64,000 nucleotides of DNA, taken from assembly GCF_040054535.1 (NCBI RefSeq), contig NC_090787.1, forward strand, positions 20,529,001-20,593,000, given 5' to 3'. The notes under the pieces were generated by a model. That model ran no database searches, had not been told where the DNA came from, and was given only the letters and a program-made list of their open reading frames with translations. The position numbers and the translations under genes are program-made. The DNA is from Antennarius striatus (taxonomy: Eukaryota; Chordata; Actinopteri; Lophiiformes; Antennariidae). This document shows, in pieces, positions 24,731 through 38,282 of this stretch. How positions within the stretch are numbered: the stretch's first letter is position 1; each line of letters begins with the position of its first letter.

Positions 24731-25155
24731 TAAATTTATTTAATAAAAATGCATTAAAATATAATTAACTTTTATCATAAATATTATCATGATTTCTGGT
24801 TATGGTAGGCCAGCAGGGAAGGCCTTGCCGGCAGTGACGGCCCACCACTGGTTGTAAGTAATAATTAGAGTGTAAGAGATTTCCTTCCTCAAAGGGAAAC
24901 AATGGGCTTGAACTTCACTGCAACAGACTAAAGACAAAAGACTATTTTTCAATAAAATTTACTGACACTATCATAAAATGGTGGCAGTTTTGTGTGAAAA
25001 TAAGTGTAACAGTAATGATTAGAATGAATCAAATAGAATACATGTGTGTGTGATGTGTTTGTATGCTTGGCAAGAGGAAATTGTCATTTGTGACAACAGT
25101 TCAAAGTGTTAATACTGCAAGTGACCATGAATGTATAATTTAACAGTAATACATA

Positions 25156-25510
25156 CACTAATCCCTCGAGCATTCGCGCATCAACATGTGCGGCTTCCCC
25201 TCATCGCAGATTTTTAGTGGGTAGTCATGTGATAAGGTACGTGCATTCTATTGGCTGACGGTATCCAGAAGTGCGCTCCGTTCCGTGAGTCTTGGAATGC
25301 AGCGCACTTCCGTGAGACACAAAAGTGCTTTAAACAGTCCGTAACAGTGTGGGAAAAGGTCATACAGACATAAGGTGGTGTAATATCAGTATGGGGAGGG
25401 TTCATAAATGTTTAAATTACCGCAAATAATAGTTTGTCGCTATATCGCGTAATTTTGTTTTTGCAGGTAGTTCCTGGAACACATTAACCATGAGTAACGA
25501 GGGATCACTG
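25156..25510 (-). mobile_element. Tigger-type MITE, copy B (inverted)
   Basis: Starts CACTAATCCCTCGAG and ends ACGAGGGATCACTG, bounded by TA on both sides (25154-25155 and 25511-25512). It is 355 bp, as is the copy at 1726-2080, and carries the same internal blocks in reverse order, so it is an inverted copy of the same family. Confidence 0.85.
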
Positions 25511-28500
25511 TATAAATCTATAATTTTATATAACTAACAGTGCCTGTTAAACAGATTAATTTTGTTAATCTGCTTATGTCTCTTAACACGTCTGAATACA
25601 ATTTCCTGAAAACAGAACCGCAGTGTGTTTGGATTTCAGGGAAAGAATTTCATGTTTTTTTCATCCTCAGTTCTATTTTAGTTATTTATAATGGCAGGAA
25701 GTGCCAGGTGCACCAGAGACAGTAATCCAATCCCATCTGTTTGGGTCTCCACTTACCAAACTCCATTATAGATGAGGCGGTCCAGTTGCTCATCTTCAGC
25801 TAAGGGCTAACTGGGTCACATTATTAGAAATAGTGAGTTTTATTCCAACTGTATATGTCAAAACAAAAGAACAAAAAAGTTAAAACTGTAATCACCTGTA
25901 AAATAACATTTTAATACCTTTTCAACCCCATCAAACATATTTCAAATTCATGTACGCATATAAAAAATGAAGAAAACTCATTGTTCTTCAAACCATTAAC
26001 ATCTGGCTTTGTATTAAGACCTGAAAACACAAAACATTCTCCAAGTCTTACCTGCAATCACAACTCAGCACCGCTACGACCACAAGCCCCGCTCCTCTTC
26101 ATCACATCTTCATGTACGCTTACATCAACCTCGTGCCTGTATTTGTGCCACCTTTCCTCTTGTTGGCTGTTGCTAGGAAACAGCCAGCCAGCTCCAGTTT
26201 CTTCACTGTGTAAAACTTCAACTGTGCATCTACAATTAACATTTTCCTACAAACTGTGTACTTTTGTCATTAATGCAGAATAAGGACGACATTCTTTAAT
26301 AATACCCTTCATGCAGGATGATACCGGAGGAATCAGCACACATTGATGCTGTGAAGATGATAGTTTTTGTGACATTATTCTACATCTTCGTGGAATTTAT
26401 TGATTATTTGGGGTTGGTTAGTGTTAACATGGATTTTAGTGAATACTTTGCTCTGGGTTTAAGAAATTTCTTCTGCAGACTTTGCAGGCTCTGCTCAGTC
26501 GAAAAACTGGTGTTTAAAGTGGAAACAAAAATTGTTTTTATTTTCAGTTAACACTTGACTTTCTTCAGTTGATCAATAACTGCTCCATCAATAAAACCCC
26601 AGAAAATGCATGCCATGTACATGTCCATTAGTAATCAAGAATGAACTTACATAGGGTTGTGGGCACCGCTATGTTCATCATGTATTTATCTATCACACAA
26701 CATAAAGACAGAAAACTCTGAAGGTGTCTGATGGTACAGAAGGACGTTTCTTTCTAAAAATAAAACCTGTGGACTTCTCCTGGTTTCTGACACCACAGAA
26801 ACTGTTCTCCTAAAAGAAAGATGTAACTGAGAAGCCAGTGTGCCCCTCCTTCCAAGATCAATAATAAATGAACAATGGAAAGTATTTCTACAGCAAGGAT
26901 GTTCTCATGCACAAAAGTTGGGTGTATTCTCCGATCTGTATCTCACCCATGATATTGTACTTTATAAATACCCTACTTTACAAGTTTTTGCTGTTTCTTG
27001 TTAAAACTGGGGTCTTACCTTTTCAGGCTGTAAAAAAGGCCAAGAAAGAAAAAATCCTCCTGCGCCTATTAAATAAATAAATAAATAAATAGATCCTTCA
27101 TAAATCTCTTCAGGGGAATTACTTTTTTTCCACTCCTACACATTGAAATGAGATGAAGTCCATCTCGTCACGAAGGGTCGCTTTTATCAGGTAAAAAAAT
27201 AAATAAGTGACACAGGACAAATGTGATATTGCTTGGCAAATTTATAAATTAATAAAAACAGTCCCTTTGTAGAGTTCTGACATCCTTTTTCCTCATTTGT
27301 ATTTTTGTCAGTTTTCTAATGATTTTAAAATATAGAAAAATATTTTTGACAACATTCATCATTACATTGATTTTTTAGCATGTTTCATTCTGTCCTGATG
27401 TACATTATAATACACATACCTTTGCATTTTTATCCATTGCCTTTTTTACAGTAAATCACATCATTGTTCAGCTTCAACTGGGGAGGGGGCATGTGCACAT
27501 GTTTTGCATAGATCACAGGGGAGGAGTCCAAAATGAAAAAAAAAAAAAAAAGGAAAACAATGTACATGTGATGATAGGCATTACAAGTCACCAGGAGGAC
27601 AATCTATGTCAAACATGGCACAAAATTTATGGAGAAATCAAATTCTAAGCATCACTTCAGATGAAACCTAAACCCAAACCCTTTCATTTCTATTTATTTC
27701 AACTTCAGGCATTTACAGCTTTGATGCACATTTTACGTGGAAGCCCCATTTGGCACACTTAGGTGACGTGAGCTGAGTTGTTTCCTCCAAAATTCCAATT
27801 TTGAGTTAATTCACATCTACTTGAGTGATAGAAAAGCCATTCAGGATCAAGGACGAAACAAAACACCTAACGAGGTTTTTTTTTTGCAGTAACCTTCAAC
27901 ATTCAAAATCCAGAAACTTCAAACATAAACCTCTCAATTTTAGCACAAAAATGGAAATTGTAGTGTTCGAGCACATGCATTAAAAAAATTTTTTTTTTAA
28001 AAATCAAACTTTGATCAATATCCAATCAGACGTGAAACAAGAACATAGCATTCATCACAGCTGAGGTGCATTTTTACAATCAGGTATTGCCACTGGATTT
28101 CTGTGTGAGGCGCTAATGACATTATATTAGCACATTGAACTTTTTCTTCCCATTTTCCTCTCGCAGTAAAATGTTTTCTGCTTACAGTTCCTGGTTCACT
28201 CAACTATTTGGAGACATTTCTGTACTGGTGTCAGAACGGTGATCGCTATGAGTAAAAAAAAGAATGCTATTCCCAAATCTATGTTTAAAGACAATGTGGA
28301 TATATTGTTTATCCTTATGCAGGTTGTCCCCTGTAATCACTCAATAGGCATCCGTTCTCATAAGGTCAAGTCATACTTTGTGTTTGTATGCGAGATGAGT
28401 TCTCTGTCTGCAGCATTAAATTCATGCAGTGGAGGAAATCCCTTATAAAAACATCCAATGGCAACTTTTACAATATCAGTCTTTGAATTTTTAGGTAAGA

Positions 28501-30820
28501 AAGACAATAAAAATAAAAATATACATATACACAGTAAACAGTGGAAAACCACTGTGGGTAGTGTAGAGGTGTAATGTGCTAAAGTCCCAACAAAAAAAAT
28601 AAAAACACAAAATAGTAGCAGCATTCCTTTCAATGGATCAAATTTCTAAACATATTTTCCCACCTCCAGGTAGCAAAAAAAATGCCTTGACAATAGATTA
28701 GATCTAAACTGGGTCTACATGATGTTTCAGCACCAAGGCCTTCTGATTATAAAGCATTCTAATATTTTCCCTGTGCAGTAGTACCTCGAGATACGGGCTG
28801 CTCAACATGTGAGTGTTTTGAGATACGAGTCGTCGCGCTGTTTAGATTTTGTTCAATATGTGAGAGAAATCCGAGACACGAGCCGCGTGTCGGGATACAA
28901 CATCAGCTGAGACCGGATCTCATTTCTTTCCCACATGTTGGCGGATGGATACAACATCAGCTTGTATCTCGAGAATGACTCTACTCTATTTGGCCTTGTA
29001 ACTGCCATGTTGTCAATCAGCACATCCGACGTTTAGAAAGCATTGAAATGACAGGGTCCGTTGGTGTTCAGGTTGTGTAGCATGAAACTAATGGGACACG
29101 TACACAAGGTATAACGAAAGATTACCTTTGGTGTCCATGAATGCATCACAAAAATCAGAGAAATTACCGTAACTGCTTGTTTACAATGTGACCAACCCAC
29201 TGACCGATTGGTGTTGACCAGGTTGGATGGATGGCAAAGGGTAGGATGTAGGAGAGACTCAGAGATAACCGTGTTACCATCACCACTGAAACCTACTGCA
29301 TGGAGGCTAATTTAACATCAGCACTACAGCACAACCAAAAGAAAACTTGTATAGAACTCTACCTTGTTATATTTACTTGTAAATCTGGCCTTACTTGGCA
29401 TGCAGAAACTCTTAACTAACGGTGTTTAAAAAACTGTGGAGTGTTAAGAAATCTATTTAAAAAATTCCATAGAAAACCGAGTTACAACAGTAATGAAGAA
29501 CTACATCAAAAATGATGGCTATGACAATTATGACAAGATGGATCATTTGTCCAAACATGTTTTCAAATGTTAAGACAGGATGGCAGGAGCTGTTAGCAGA
29601 TTCTCTGCTGCTACAGGCTGAGACAAAATGGCTAGTATATGCAGAAAACATTTTCACAAGAAGCTGAAGTCTGACTTAAATGTTATCTTAATTTCCTCAA
29701 CAAAAAGAAGAAACTCAAACGATTCAAAACCTCAAATGTTCGCTTGATGCTGAAGGAATCAAGGCGGCTTTGGAAAAGAATTGAGTCTTGGAAAAAACCT
29801 TCGCAGCAGTAACGTTCATCTTCACACACAATTAAATAAATTAAAAGCTAGTCGCTGCCATCATGGACTCCACATCCTCTCCAAACCATGTATACTTGGT
29901 AGAGCAAAATAAAGAAATAGGAGCTGTTACACTAACTAAACATCAGCGTGTTAAGTTCCGTGTTCAACAAGCTGTGTGTTCGGTTTGAAGCTGAACATAA
30001 TATGGAGATTGCCTCTTACAAGCTTTGAAGTTAACTTACCAAAAAAGCTCACAAAGATCAGTTAAAAAGAAAAGTCAGTCAACGCCTCGTGGGAGACCTT
30101 TTTTAAATGTCAAAATGAATGAAAAAGGTGCCGATTGAAATAAAACTCATTCCCTTCTCATGTTTTGTCTGACCGTCAGGAGTTTTTACACAGCTGCCTT
30201 TAAAATCCAGTTTTCATCCCATTTATTTGCGACTATTCTTTGCAGTGTAGCTGAAAACTTGAGGTCACTAGGGCAACATGTAGTTTTTTTTCAGTGTCAT
30301 TATTGGTCAGTCCTGGATGGAGGGTCTGGAAGCTGACTGGATCACTGTGGTTGGCTGAGCAGACACGTCATTTTTTGGTGTTTGTCATAATTTCTTTCAG
30401 GACAGTACATTCTTCTCCTGTGTAACAAAAAAGCACCCTTTCAACAGAACACGGGGTATTTCCTAGCACCAGTGTGTGCAACTAATTTCTTTTATCTGTG
30501 GCTTTACTGTGACACATTTTACCATGACAGGGTACATTTATGTACACGCTCCAAAACCTCCAACATTTCCAGAGACCTTCTCTGTATAGAATCTAAATAT
30601 AATATGTGATATGCACAACATCATAAGTGTTCAGATGAATAAAATTCTTGCAGTCTTGTGGGTGTCCTGTAATGATTTTGGCAAAATTTAAAAACCCCAA
30701 ATCAAACACCGTAATAGTCGTCTCGTCGGTGTGAATCCAGTCTGTCCTCTAGACATCGGGAAATCAAACGGATCTTTTTTTTACGCCGCGAACACAAAGA
30801 ATCGACGGGTTCGAGTCCAT
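25511..30820. other. Intergenic sequence and probable fhip1b 3' UTR
   Basis: No coding exon is recognised. The part next to fhip1b (below 30821) is probably its 3' UTR on the minus strand; candidate AATAAA signals read on that strand lie near 30232-30237 and 27690, but I cannot choose between them. An (AAAT)n stretch lies near 27068-27092. Confidence 0.45.
28776..28985. mobile_element. Transposon fragment with GTACCTCGAGATACG end
   Basis: Begins CAGTAGTACCTCGAGATACG and closes near TTGTATCTCGAGAATGAC, matching the terminal motif of the element at 38327-39429. The motif is repeated internally as GAGATACGAGTCG and GAGACACGAGCCG. Confidence 0.55.
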
Positions 30821-33800
30821 CTACTCCTCCGCCTCCTGGCTGTGAGGGAAAGGCAGAGTGACCGAGTGCTCTTGAGCCAGAGCTGCTAGCTCCTTGAGGA
30901 ACTCACAGAAGATGACAGCGCAGTACACAGCGTTCTTCACTCTCAGCGCCTCAGCTTGCTTCTCCAAGTTGGGGACCCCTCCTCCTCCTCCTCCACCCCT
31001 GAACAGAGCGCTGTGCAGCGATTGGCCGCTGTCTTTCACGTGCGCCAAGGCCAGCTGGGCGGCGTGACGAGCCCGGGTCGGGCTGTGGGTGTGACGAAGG
31101 ATGAGGTCTCCAAGAGACGGCTTACGACTCTTCACTGCAGGAGAACATAGAAACGTAGAAGCTGGGATAAATGGTAACAGGGCGCGTGCTTTTTTGACGT
31201 CTGGTTATTGTTTGTGCTTGTTTAAAATAAAATAATGGTCCACATGTGATGGACACTCTCCGATCAGATGCAGACTTGCAAACCACATTAACCTTCAGGG
31301 ACCTATTAAAATGTCTACACACATTACTTGATCGGGTCACAAAAGGGCCGTCTCATAAAAATGTAAAAGAAAATGTAATACAGAAATTTTTTTTTTTCTT
31401 TCAATGCATCAGATCTTTTCCATTACTTCCGACCAATCTATACATATAAAGTTTATTATATTTTTTTATTATATATGTTTATATGGAATATGCCATTAAA
31501 ACAATGTTTTTCTTCCAATGGGAAAAACACAAAATATGGAAAAATATGTGGTTATAACGGGAGTTACTCGGACCATTTTTGACCATTTCAGGTATTGTGT
31601 GTACAGAGTGAAAATCTGCTATTCTATACACTTCCAATGACAGGCATTAAGGAATTTAGAAAATAAAGATGAAAGAAAATTCCTGGCAAAATGTCTTATA
31701 TTTGGTCTTTTAACTGACTGATGTATTGGGATTGAAACACATAAAAGCAACAAAAATGTCACTTTTGGGCCAAAACAGTTCCCAAAGGTTAAAAGCATTA
31801 GGTGAGGCTATGGAAGTCAGATGTTTTTCAGACTCTCTCTGTCACTAGGGGGACAAAGTGATTTTAGAGAATGCAATTTTAGGAGAGCCAAACAAAAAGT
31901 TATTTCTATATAAATTACTTCCTGCCGCTTGAAGGGTAAATTGTATGAAAGATCTTGAAACTCCTGCACATGAGCCACACCATGTAAACTGTCAAGTGAT
32001 TTAAAAGATATTCATTTATTTTCCGTATGCTGGCTTGCTTTTAAAGATATAGCTGGATAAATAAATGAATATTTGCATGGAAATATAGACTGTCTCATCA
32101 AAATTAAAACATGGGCCAAAACTTCTGTTAAGCTCTTTTGGAAATATGGTTCTGTACATGACTCAGATGTCCTAGTCTGCCTGAGTAGCTACTACAACTA
32201 TTCATGTGTAAACTCAGGTGTCACCATCATCATCTTCACCTAGGGAATCAGAGCGCCGCAGGGGGGGAACTGCTCCAGGTGGGTCGGTCCAGTCCACTTT
32301 GCCTCGGGCCACCAGGTACTGCTGGGCTTTCTTCAGCATGACTGGAAAGTCTTCATGGGATGCAGCAAACGCCTCAATGCGATTCTTCACAGAGCCTAAG
32401 ACCTGTGGGTCATCAGGAAAAACACTGGAATTACTGGCAAATAATGATTAATTTGATGTATTCCTTTCTTTTTTAATTCCTTTTTTTTCAGTTTTACAAT
32501 TTCACATTTCATTTCTAATCCAAGAGGAACAATAACAGTGGTTTAAGGCTTTCAGTCATAAGTCAGAACTGAGAAAGCTACTTGAATCAGATCTTCAAAC
32601 CTAAAAAAAGAGCAGCTTCTTATGACTCAGCCTTTGAACAAGAATCTCTGAAGAAATATTTTCCATTTAAAGATGATATTCAGGACACTGAAAAGGCTGA
32701 TCATCATCTCCGTAGCATGTATGTCCTGGACAATTTTAGAGAATTGGAGGATGTGCCATTTTTAATGCATTTTTTTATACAGTATTTTCTTTTGAGAGAT
32801 CAAAACATAATTTTAAGGGTTTTTTTGTTTTTTTTATTAACTTGAAGTGAAAATTGTGCAAAAGTCCCTTTTACATTTGTAATAAAACAGTTCTCTCTTT
32901 TTTTGTTGTTGGTGTGTTAATGATCTGAAAAGCTTGCAATTTTTTTTATTTCACCAAATCCATCTGATTCCATATTGGCTCCCTTTTACCCCCCATTAGC
33001 AGGATCATAAATCACTATCTGAGAATGTGGACAGATATAGGATATGGAAAATAAAGTACACAAATGAGCTAGAAGAATGATGCTTTTGGAAGTGAGGTAT
33101 ACACACAGGTATACACACATGTGACGTGGGTTGAAATAATGTCTAAAAACAGGAAGACTCACAGCTGCCATCACTTCAAATATAAATACAAGAACTTTAT
33201 TCCAACTGGCAGTGAGCACAATCCACCAAGGACATCCCTTGAACAGTTTGTAGCGTGTTCACCTGAATAAGTGACTTCACGCTGGGCTGGAAGACCATGT
33301 TGGTGTTGAGCAGGAAGGAGCGCAGGAGTGGCTGAGGATAGCAGGCCAGCTGGGCCACGATGCCTGTGAGCAGGATGTTCACGTACAACGAGTTCTGCAG
33401 CATGTTCTCCAACTTAGCAAACAGAACCACCATGAAGGGACCTGAACAGAGACCGGAGAGACAGAAGATACAAATTTAGCTCAAAAACATGAGGCTGCAG
33501 CATATATTCCAAAAGAATACATGGTTTTTCCTATGATGTCCATTTGCTAAAATTTGTGATTCTTTTTTTTTTTTTGGGTAACAGCTTTGGAGATTGATCA
33601 TATCTCGTAGTGTTTATTTTCTTGTCCTATTATTGCTCTACCCTCTTTTCTACAAATCACTCTGCTGGGTAAAAATGACATTTCCTGACTTCTTATTAAA
33701 TTGGCGTCCATCAATCCATCATGTTAAAGGTTCATTGAGTGTAAAAATAAGCAGATTGAGAAAAAGAACGCACCTTATTGCCCTTAAGAAGTATGTGTGA

Positions 33801-36800
33801 AGCTTCATTGGTCTATACAGGGGTTATTAAGATGTAGATAAACTGCTGTCTCCTTTATATGTTAGAACAATGGATAAAAGTACCGTACCGTGTTCCGCAC
33901 TATAAGGCGCACCTAAAAGCCTAAAATGTTCTCATAAACCCGTAGTGCGCCTTATAATCCGGTGCATCTTATATATGGATTGATATTCATATTAATATTG
34001 GTTAAAAACATGATCGCTGAAAAAAAGCCGGCAGTCTGGCCGGCAGTCATGCCGCACTCCACCACCAGAGGAGCCCCCTCACAAGGCACTCGGGCCCACG
34101 CCCCCTAACAACGGTAGTCAAGGGGCGTCACCGAAGTCCCGGCTCTGACTGAGCTGCTCTCAGACGGTAGAGCAGACTGTAGGAGCACCGGTGGTTACGT
34201 AGTAGAACATAAGGAACTTTCAACAATTCTATGAATAAAGTTTGACTGACTGACTGATCTCAGTATTTCCTAACTATTTGGCGTCAGAAATAACCCACTT
34301 TAAACTGAATTGGTCTTAACAATGCCATTGTGCTGTCATCTGGAATCTAGTGACGGTCCATTCTATTAGTTTGTGGAAACACACGGAGAAACTGGTATAA
34401 AGGTGAATGAAAGACCCTCAAAGCTGAACTTCCAGCCTTTTTCGAAATTTCAAGAGCAGAGTCACTGCTAGACAAAGGTGTCTGGTGTGCTGCATTGATT
34501 TACAAATGTAGTTGATATCTCTGGGGGGCGGAGGAGGGGCGCATTCAGGGTTGTGTATTCTGTCTGCAGCGACGTGCGTTGAGATCCACGGCGGTGAGAC
34601 ACCGACGTTAAAGTCAGTTCTAGGAGTAAAACAGCGTCATGTTTGACAGTAAATTAGCAGCCTGACATTAAAAACTAGTTAAAAAATTGTTTAGGACACA
34701 CAGCAGCAAATAGCTGCACCTCACCTCCGACTGGACTACCGATCGATCGAAGACGGACGTCGGACCTTAAATATCTGCTTCGAACTTCAGATCAGGAAAT
34801 AATCCGCTCTGTTGGCACTGACTGCACTCGTAATGAATTTAACCAGTTTTTAATGTCAGGTTTTTTAATATGGGTGTTGACTTCTTTCTAAGATGGCAAA
34901 GTGATCAAGTGATCAGGTTTCCTTGATGAGGCTCAGAATGGCTTATTGACATAACAATAGGGGCCATTCAAAGGTAGTCAGGAAGTCAGGACTGCAATCA
35001 TGACTGCCTGAGCAGCGCGGCTCTACCTAGTGGACGGATTGCGCAACTACAGCTGCTGCAGTTTATCAAATAAATTTTATTTTTTATTGTGTGCGCCTTA
35101 TAATCCGGTGCGCCTTAAAGTGCAGAAAATACTGTAATGCTTTATGCATCCTCTCAATGTGGTATTAAGAATTATGCACTATAACTGTGACAGAACAGTT
35201 TCACTTGCTTTGGAATAACAGTATGTTGCATAAAAATGCAAATTAATACGTGTCATTTTTTTATTGGAACCTTTAATCAGAAAGACTGAGACACATAGAT
35301 TTTAAAAATACCACACTAACTATAACATCATAGTGCACAGAAATAAAAGAAGTAGGTCTCACCTGTGTACGGCTGCGAGGTAGGCTGATTCAGGGGTGTG
35401 ACAGGACTACAGAGGCCCACCGCGTCCCCCTCCCCCTTTGTGTCATTTGTCAGTTTCCTCTCCAGGGCGGAGGTCAACTGTGTCTCCTCCTCCTGCCCCT
35501 CCGTGGGGAGGGCCTGCCTGGTCGTTTCCTCCTGCTGACGGGCCGCTCCGCCGCCCTCCTTCACCCGGTCCTCCAGCTCGCTCAGTTCCTGCGTGAAGGC
35601 CTCGATGCTGATGCCCTGGTTGTTGGTTTCCCCGGCGACCAGAGGTTCTCCTGGCGCCTGCTCCAGCAGCTCCTGGATGAGACTCTCTACAGATTCCTGC
35701 CCCTGGTTGGTTTGTGGAAGATCTGAGGATGTGTCTGAGGTGTTGCCGGTCAGCAGTTTGGTGTCGGGCGATGATTGGATGATGGAGTGGTGTGAGGGAG
35801 TCTGGTTCATGCAGACACATTCTGAATCACTCTTTTCACTGTGGATAAAAACGGACTGGGGGAGAGCAGTGCTGCAGGAGACGAGAGATCCATTTTGATT
35901 TGCATTTTCATCCAAATACTGCTGCTCCCCCAAGTCTCTCTTGACTTTCTTTACCTCAAGTCCTCTGTCCCGATTATCTGAGCAGTCGTGCTCCTGCACC
36001 ATTGTCCCGTTATATATGGCCTGGTAGCTCACGGTCATGTGAGAAGGTAAAATGTGAGGGGCTAGAGATGAAGATGTTAATAAAGGCGTGGCTGACGATG
36101 ATGATGAGGACGAGGGGACGAGCTGAGGCGCGGTCTTTGGCAGGAACTCTTCTTTCTGCAGGCTGCGTTTCATAGAGCGTGGGGTGAGGCTTATGCAATT
36201 GTTTTTGCCGATCGTGACGTCCCACTCCCCGCTGTCCTGCTCCGAGCTGTTCCACTCAGATCGCGCCACAGGTGCTGCCCTCTGCTGTCCTGGAGGGGTG
36301 GCGCTGCTTCCTTCCTGTTGTAAAGAGAAGTGCTCAGGGAACACAGTCATAGAGGAGTTCAAGGAAGGTGGAGGTGGGGGCTGAGAAACCGTCCTCGGGG
36401 AGGGCTTTTCTCCGTCGTAAGGTGCTGACCAGTCACGACACGCCCACGAGCAAAGTTCGATGCCCCGTCTGGCGTCTCTGAGGTACTCCAAGTAGCCCGA
36501 ATCCCAGTCCAGATTCTCCGGGAGATTCTGCTGCTGTCGCATCGGGCTGTCAGGGGAGCGGGGGTGGGAGCCGGAGGGACCCGACTGCAGCTGCTCCAAG
36601 CTGGTGGGGGCAGAAGGACCCCCTCCCGAACCACCTCCGATGCTCTGTTGGCGGATGAAGATGGCTAAGCGAGACGGGGTGCTGGGCCTGACGGGGGCTG
36701 GAGATTCCACGCTGGTGCTGTTTAGAACTGAGGAGGAAGAAGGAAAACGCAACAGTTAACATTTAATGCAAGTGAGCCCCTTCTTGTCCGTCACTATCCC

Positions 36801-38214
36801 ATCAAAGACCTGCTAAAAACATTCAAACATAGTCCCTCTCTCACTTCTGGAGGTTCATTCACAGAAGAACCCACGGCCACACCGTTACAGACGTCACACA
36901 ACAAAACCGGCTGAAATGACCATCATTCATGACACCACAGCTGGAGAAACAGAACACAGAAATACACTAACACACTGCTAGATGTTGCATCACCTCAATC
37001 GTGTCTAACACAGGTTATTTCCCAGCAGTGATGTCATTATAATGAAACAAGTCTCTTTTGTATTTGCAGTACTCCTTAGTCGTTCAGTACATTCAGGTAG
37101 TCAAATGACTTCATTCTTTGGGCGGTTACTGTTGCTGAAATGTAGTAAATAATCTCATAGGAGGCCGTACCTACAGTATTTGCTTAGTTAAATATAGGTG
37201 AAGATTCACTGTGAAATGTAATTCTGGCCAATCAGCTCAAATCAAATGCATTTAGTTTATGTTCACATTTCAAGGCTGGAGCTTTGAGGCTGATCTCTTC
37301 ATGTTAACAGCTGTGAGCGTTAATTCCTGTTCGCTCCCAGTGCTCCCTGCTCACCTTTTCCCCAGAACACGCTGTCCTCATCCCGGTCAGCAGAGGGCGC
37401 TACACTCAGCCGGCAGCACTGTGGAATCAGTGACAGGAACTTGTCTGCTGACTTTCCATACATGTCCGTCTCCCTGATAGCGCGACGCTGACTCAGCATA
37501 ACATGGGTACAGGGCAGGAGGTACCTAAAACAGTAAAACACAGTATGTTCTATTGTTCTATAATAGTTGAAGCAACTCTACCCTCACTCAATTTTACAAA
37601 GTTTACACGTTGAGTGAATCTCAAAAACTTTGTGCAGACGCACCACTGATCTGGATTATACATTTTAAACAAGCCTATGAAAATATAATATTTCGTTTTT
37701 AAATATGCAGACACACCTGAGAACTAGTTGCAGCATGATGTCTTCACAGTTCAGGGAGAGAAGAGTCCTGAAGAGACTCAGTGATACCATGCAGAGCTAC
37801 AACACACAAGGGGGGACAAATTCAGAAAAAAACAGGGCAGTCAGGGACTGCTGCATCCTGACCTACTTCCAGGGTAGGTTTTTGACCATAGATCAAAGCT
37901 AATGCATAGGTAGATCAAAGCACTAGCTATGATCTATGGTCTTACTAACACTTGCCATCCCCCTCGTCTTTCTATCTTTTCTAGTTCCTGAGTGCAGTTT
38001 AAACTTTAAATTTTACCTACTTTTCTCAAGGTCAAGGACATCATCTCATTTTCATCCACTTTGCTGCCCAAATAATGTGCGTTTTGTTTCATCTTTCTAT
38101 CTGCATCGGTTGCAAAGATATTTGGTGGACGTACGAACGAACACTGACAATTACAATACATCACCTCTTTGAAGCGGGATGTAAAAATCTATACATTTAT
38201 TTGTCTCTATATAT

Positions 38215-38282
<68 letters not shown>

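Larger units (their letters stand above)
23330..24850. mobile_element. Non-autonomous hAT-type element, 1.52 kb
   Basis: The left end CAGTGGCGGGCCGT and the reverse complement of the right end CAGTGGTGGGCCGT form terminal inverted repeats. The flanks GTTGAAAG (23322-23329) and GTTGTAAG (24851-24858) are an 8-bp target duplication with one mismatch, the hAT signature. There is no transposase. Inside are a 14-bp minisatellite and a TA/TG-rich tract. Its left interior (about 23500-23760) is repeated at 36848-37075. Confidence 0.8.

Noticed and set aside
25981..26551. ORFs of 100 and 77 residues
   Set aside because: No recognisable motif and no supporting splice or promoter signal in an AT-rich intergenic stretch.
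32582..32845. 87-residue ORF starting MNQIFKPKKRAASYD
   Set aside because: It lies on the opposite strand inside an fhip1b intron and resembles no family I know; possibly a transposon scrap.
35443..35820. 125-residue alternate-frame ORF in fhip1b exon 8
   Set aside because: Exon 8 frame continuity with exons 7 and 9 decides the reading; this frame is a GC-rich shadow.
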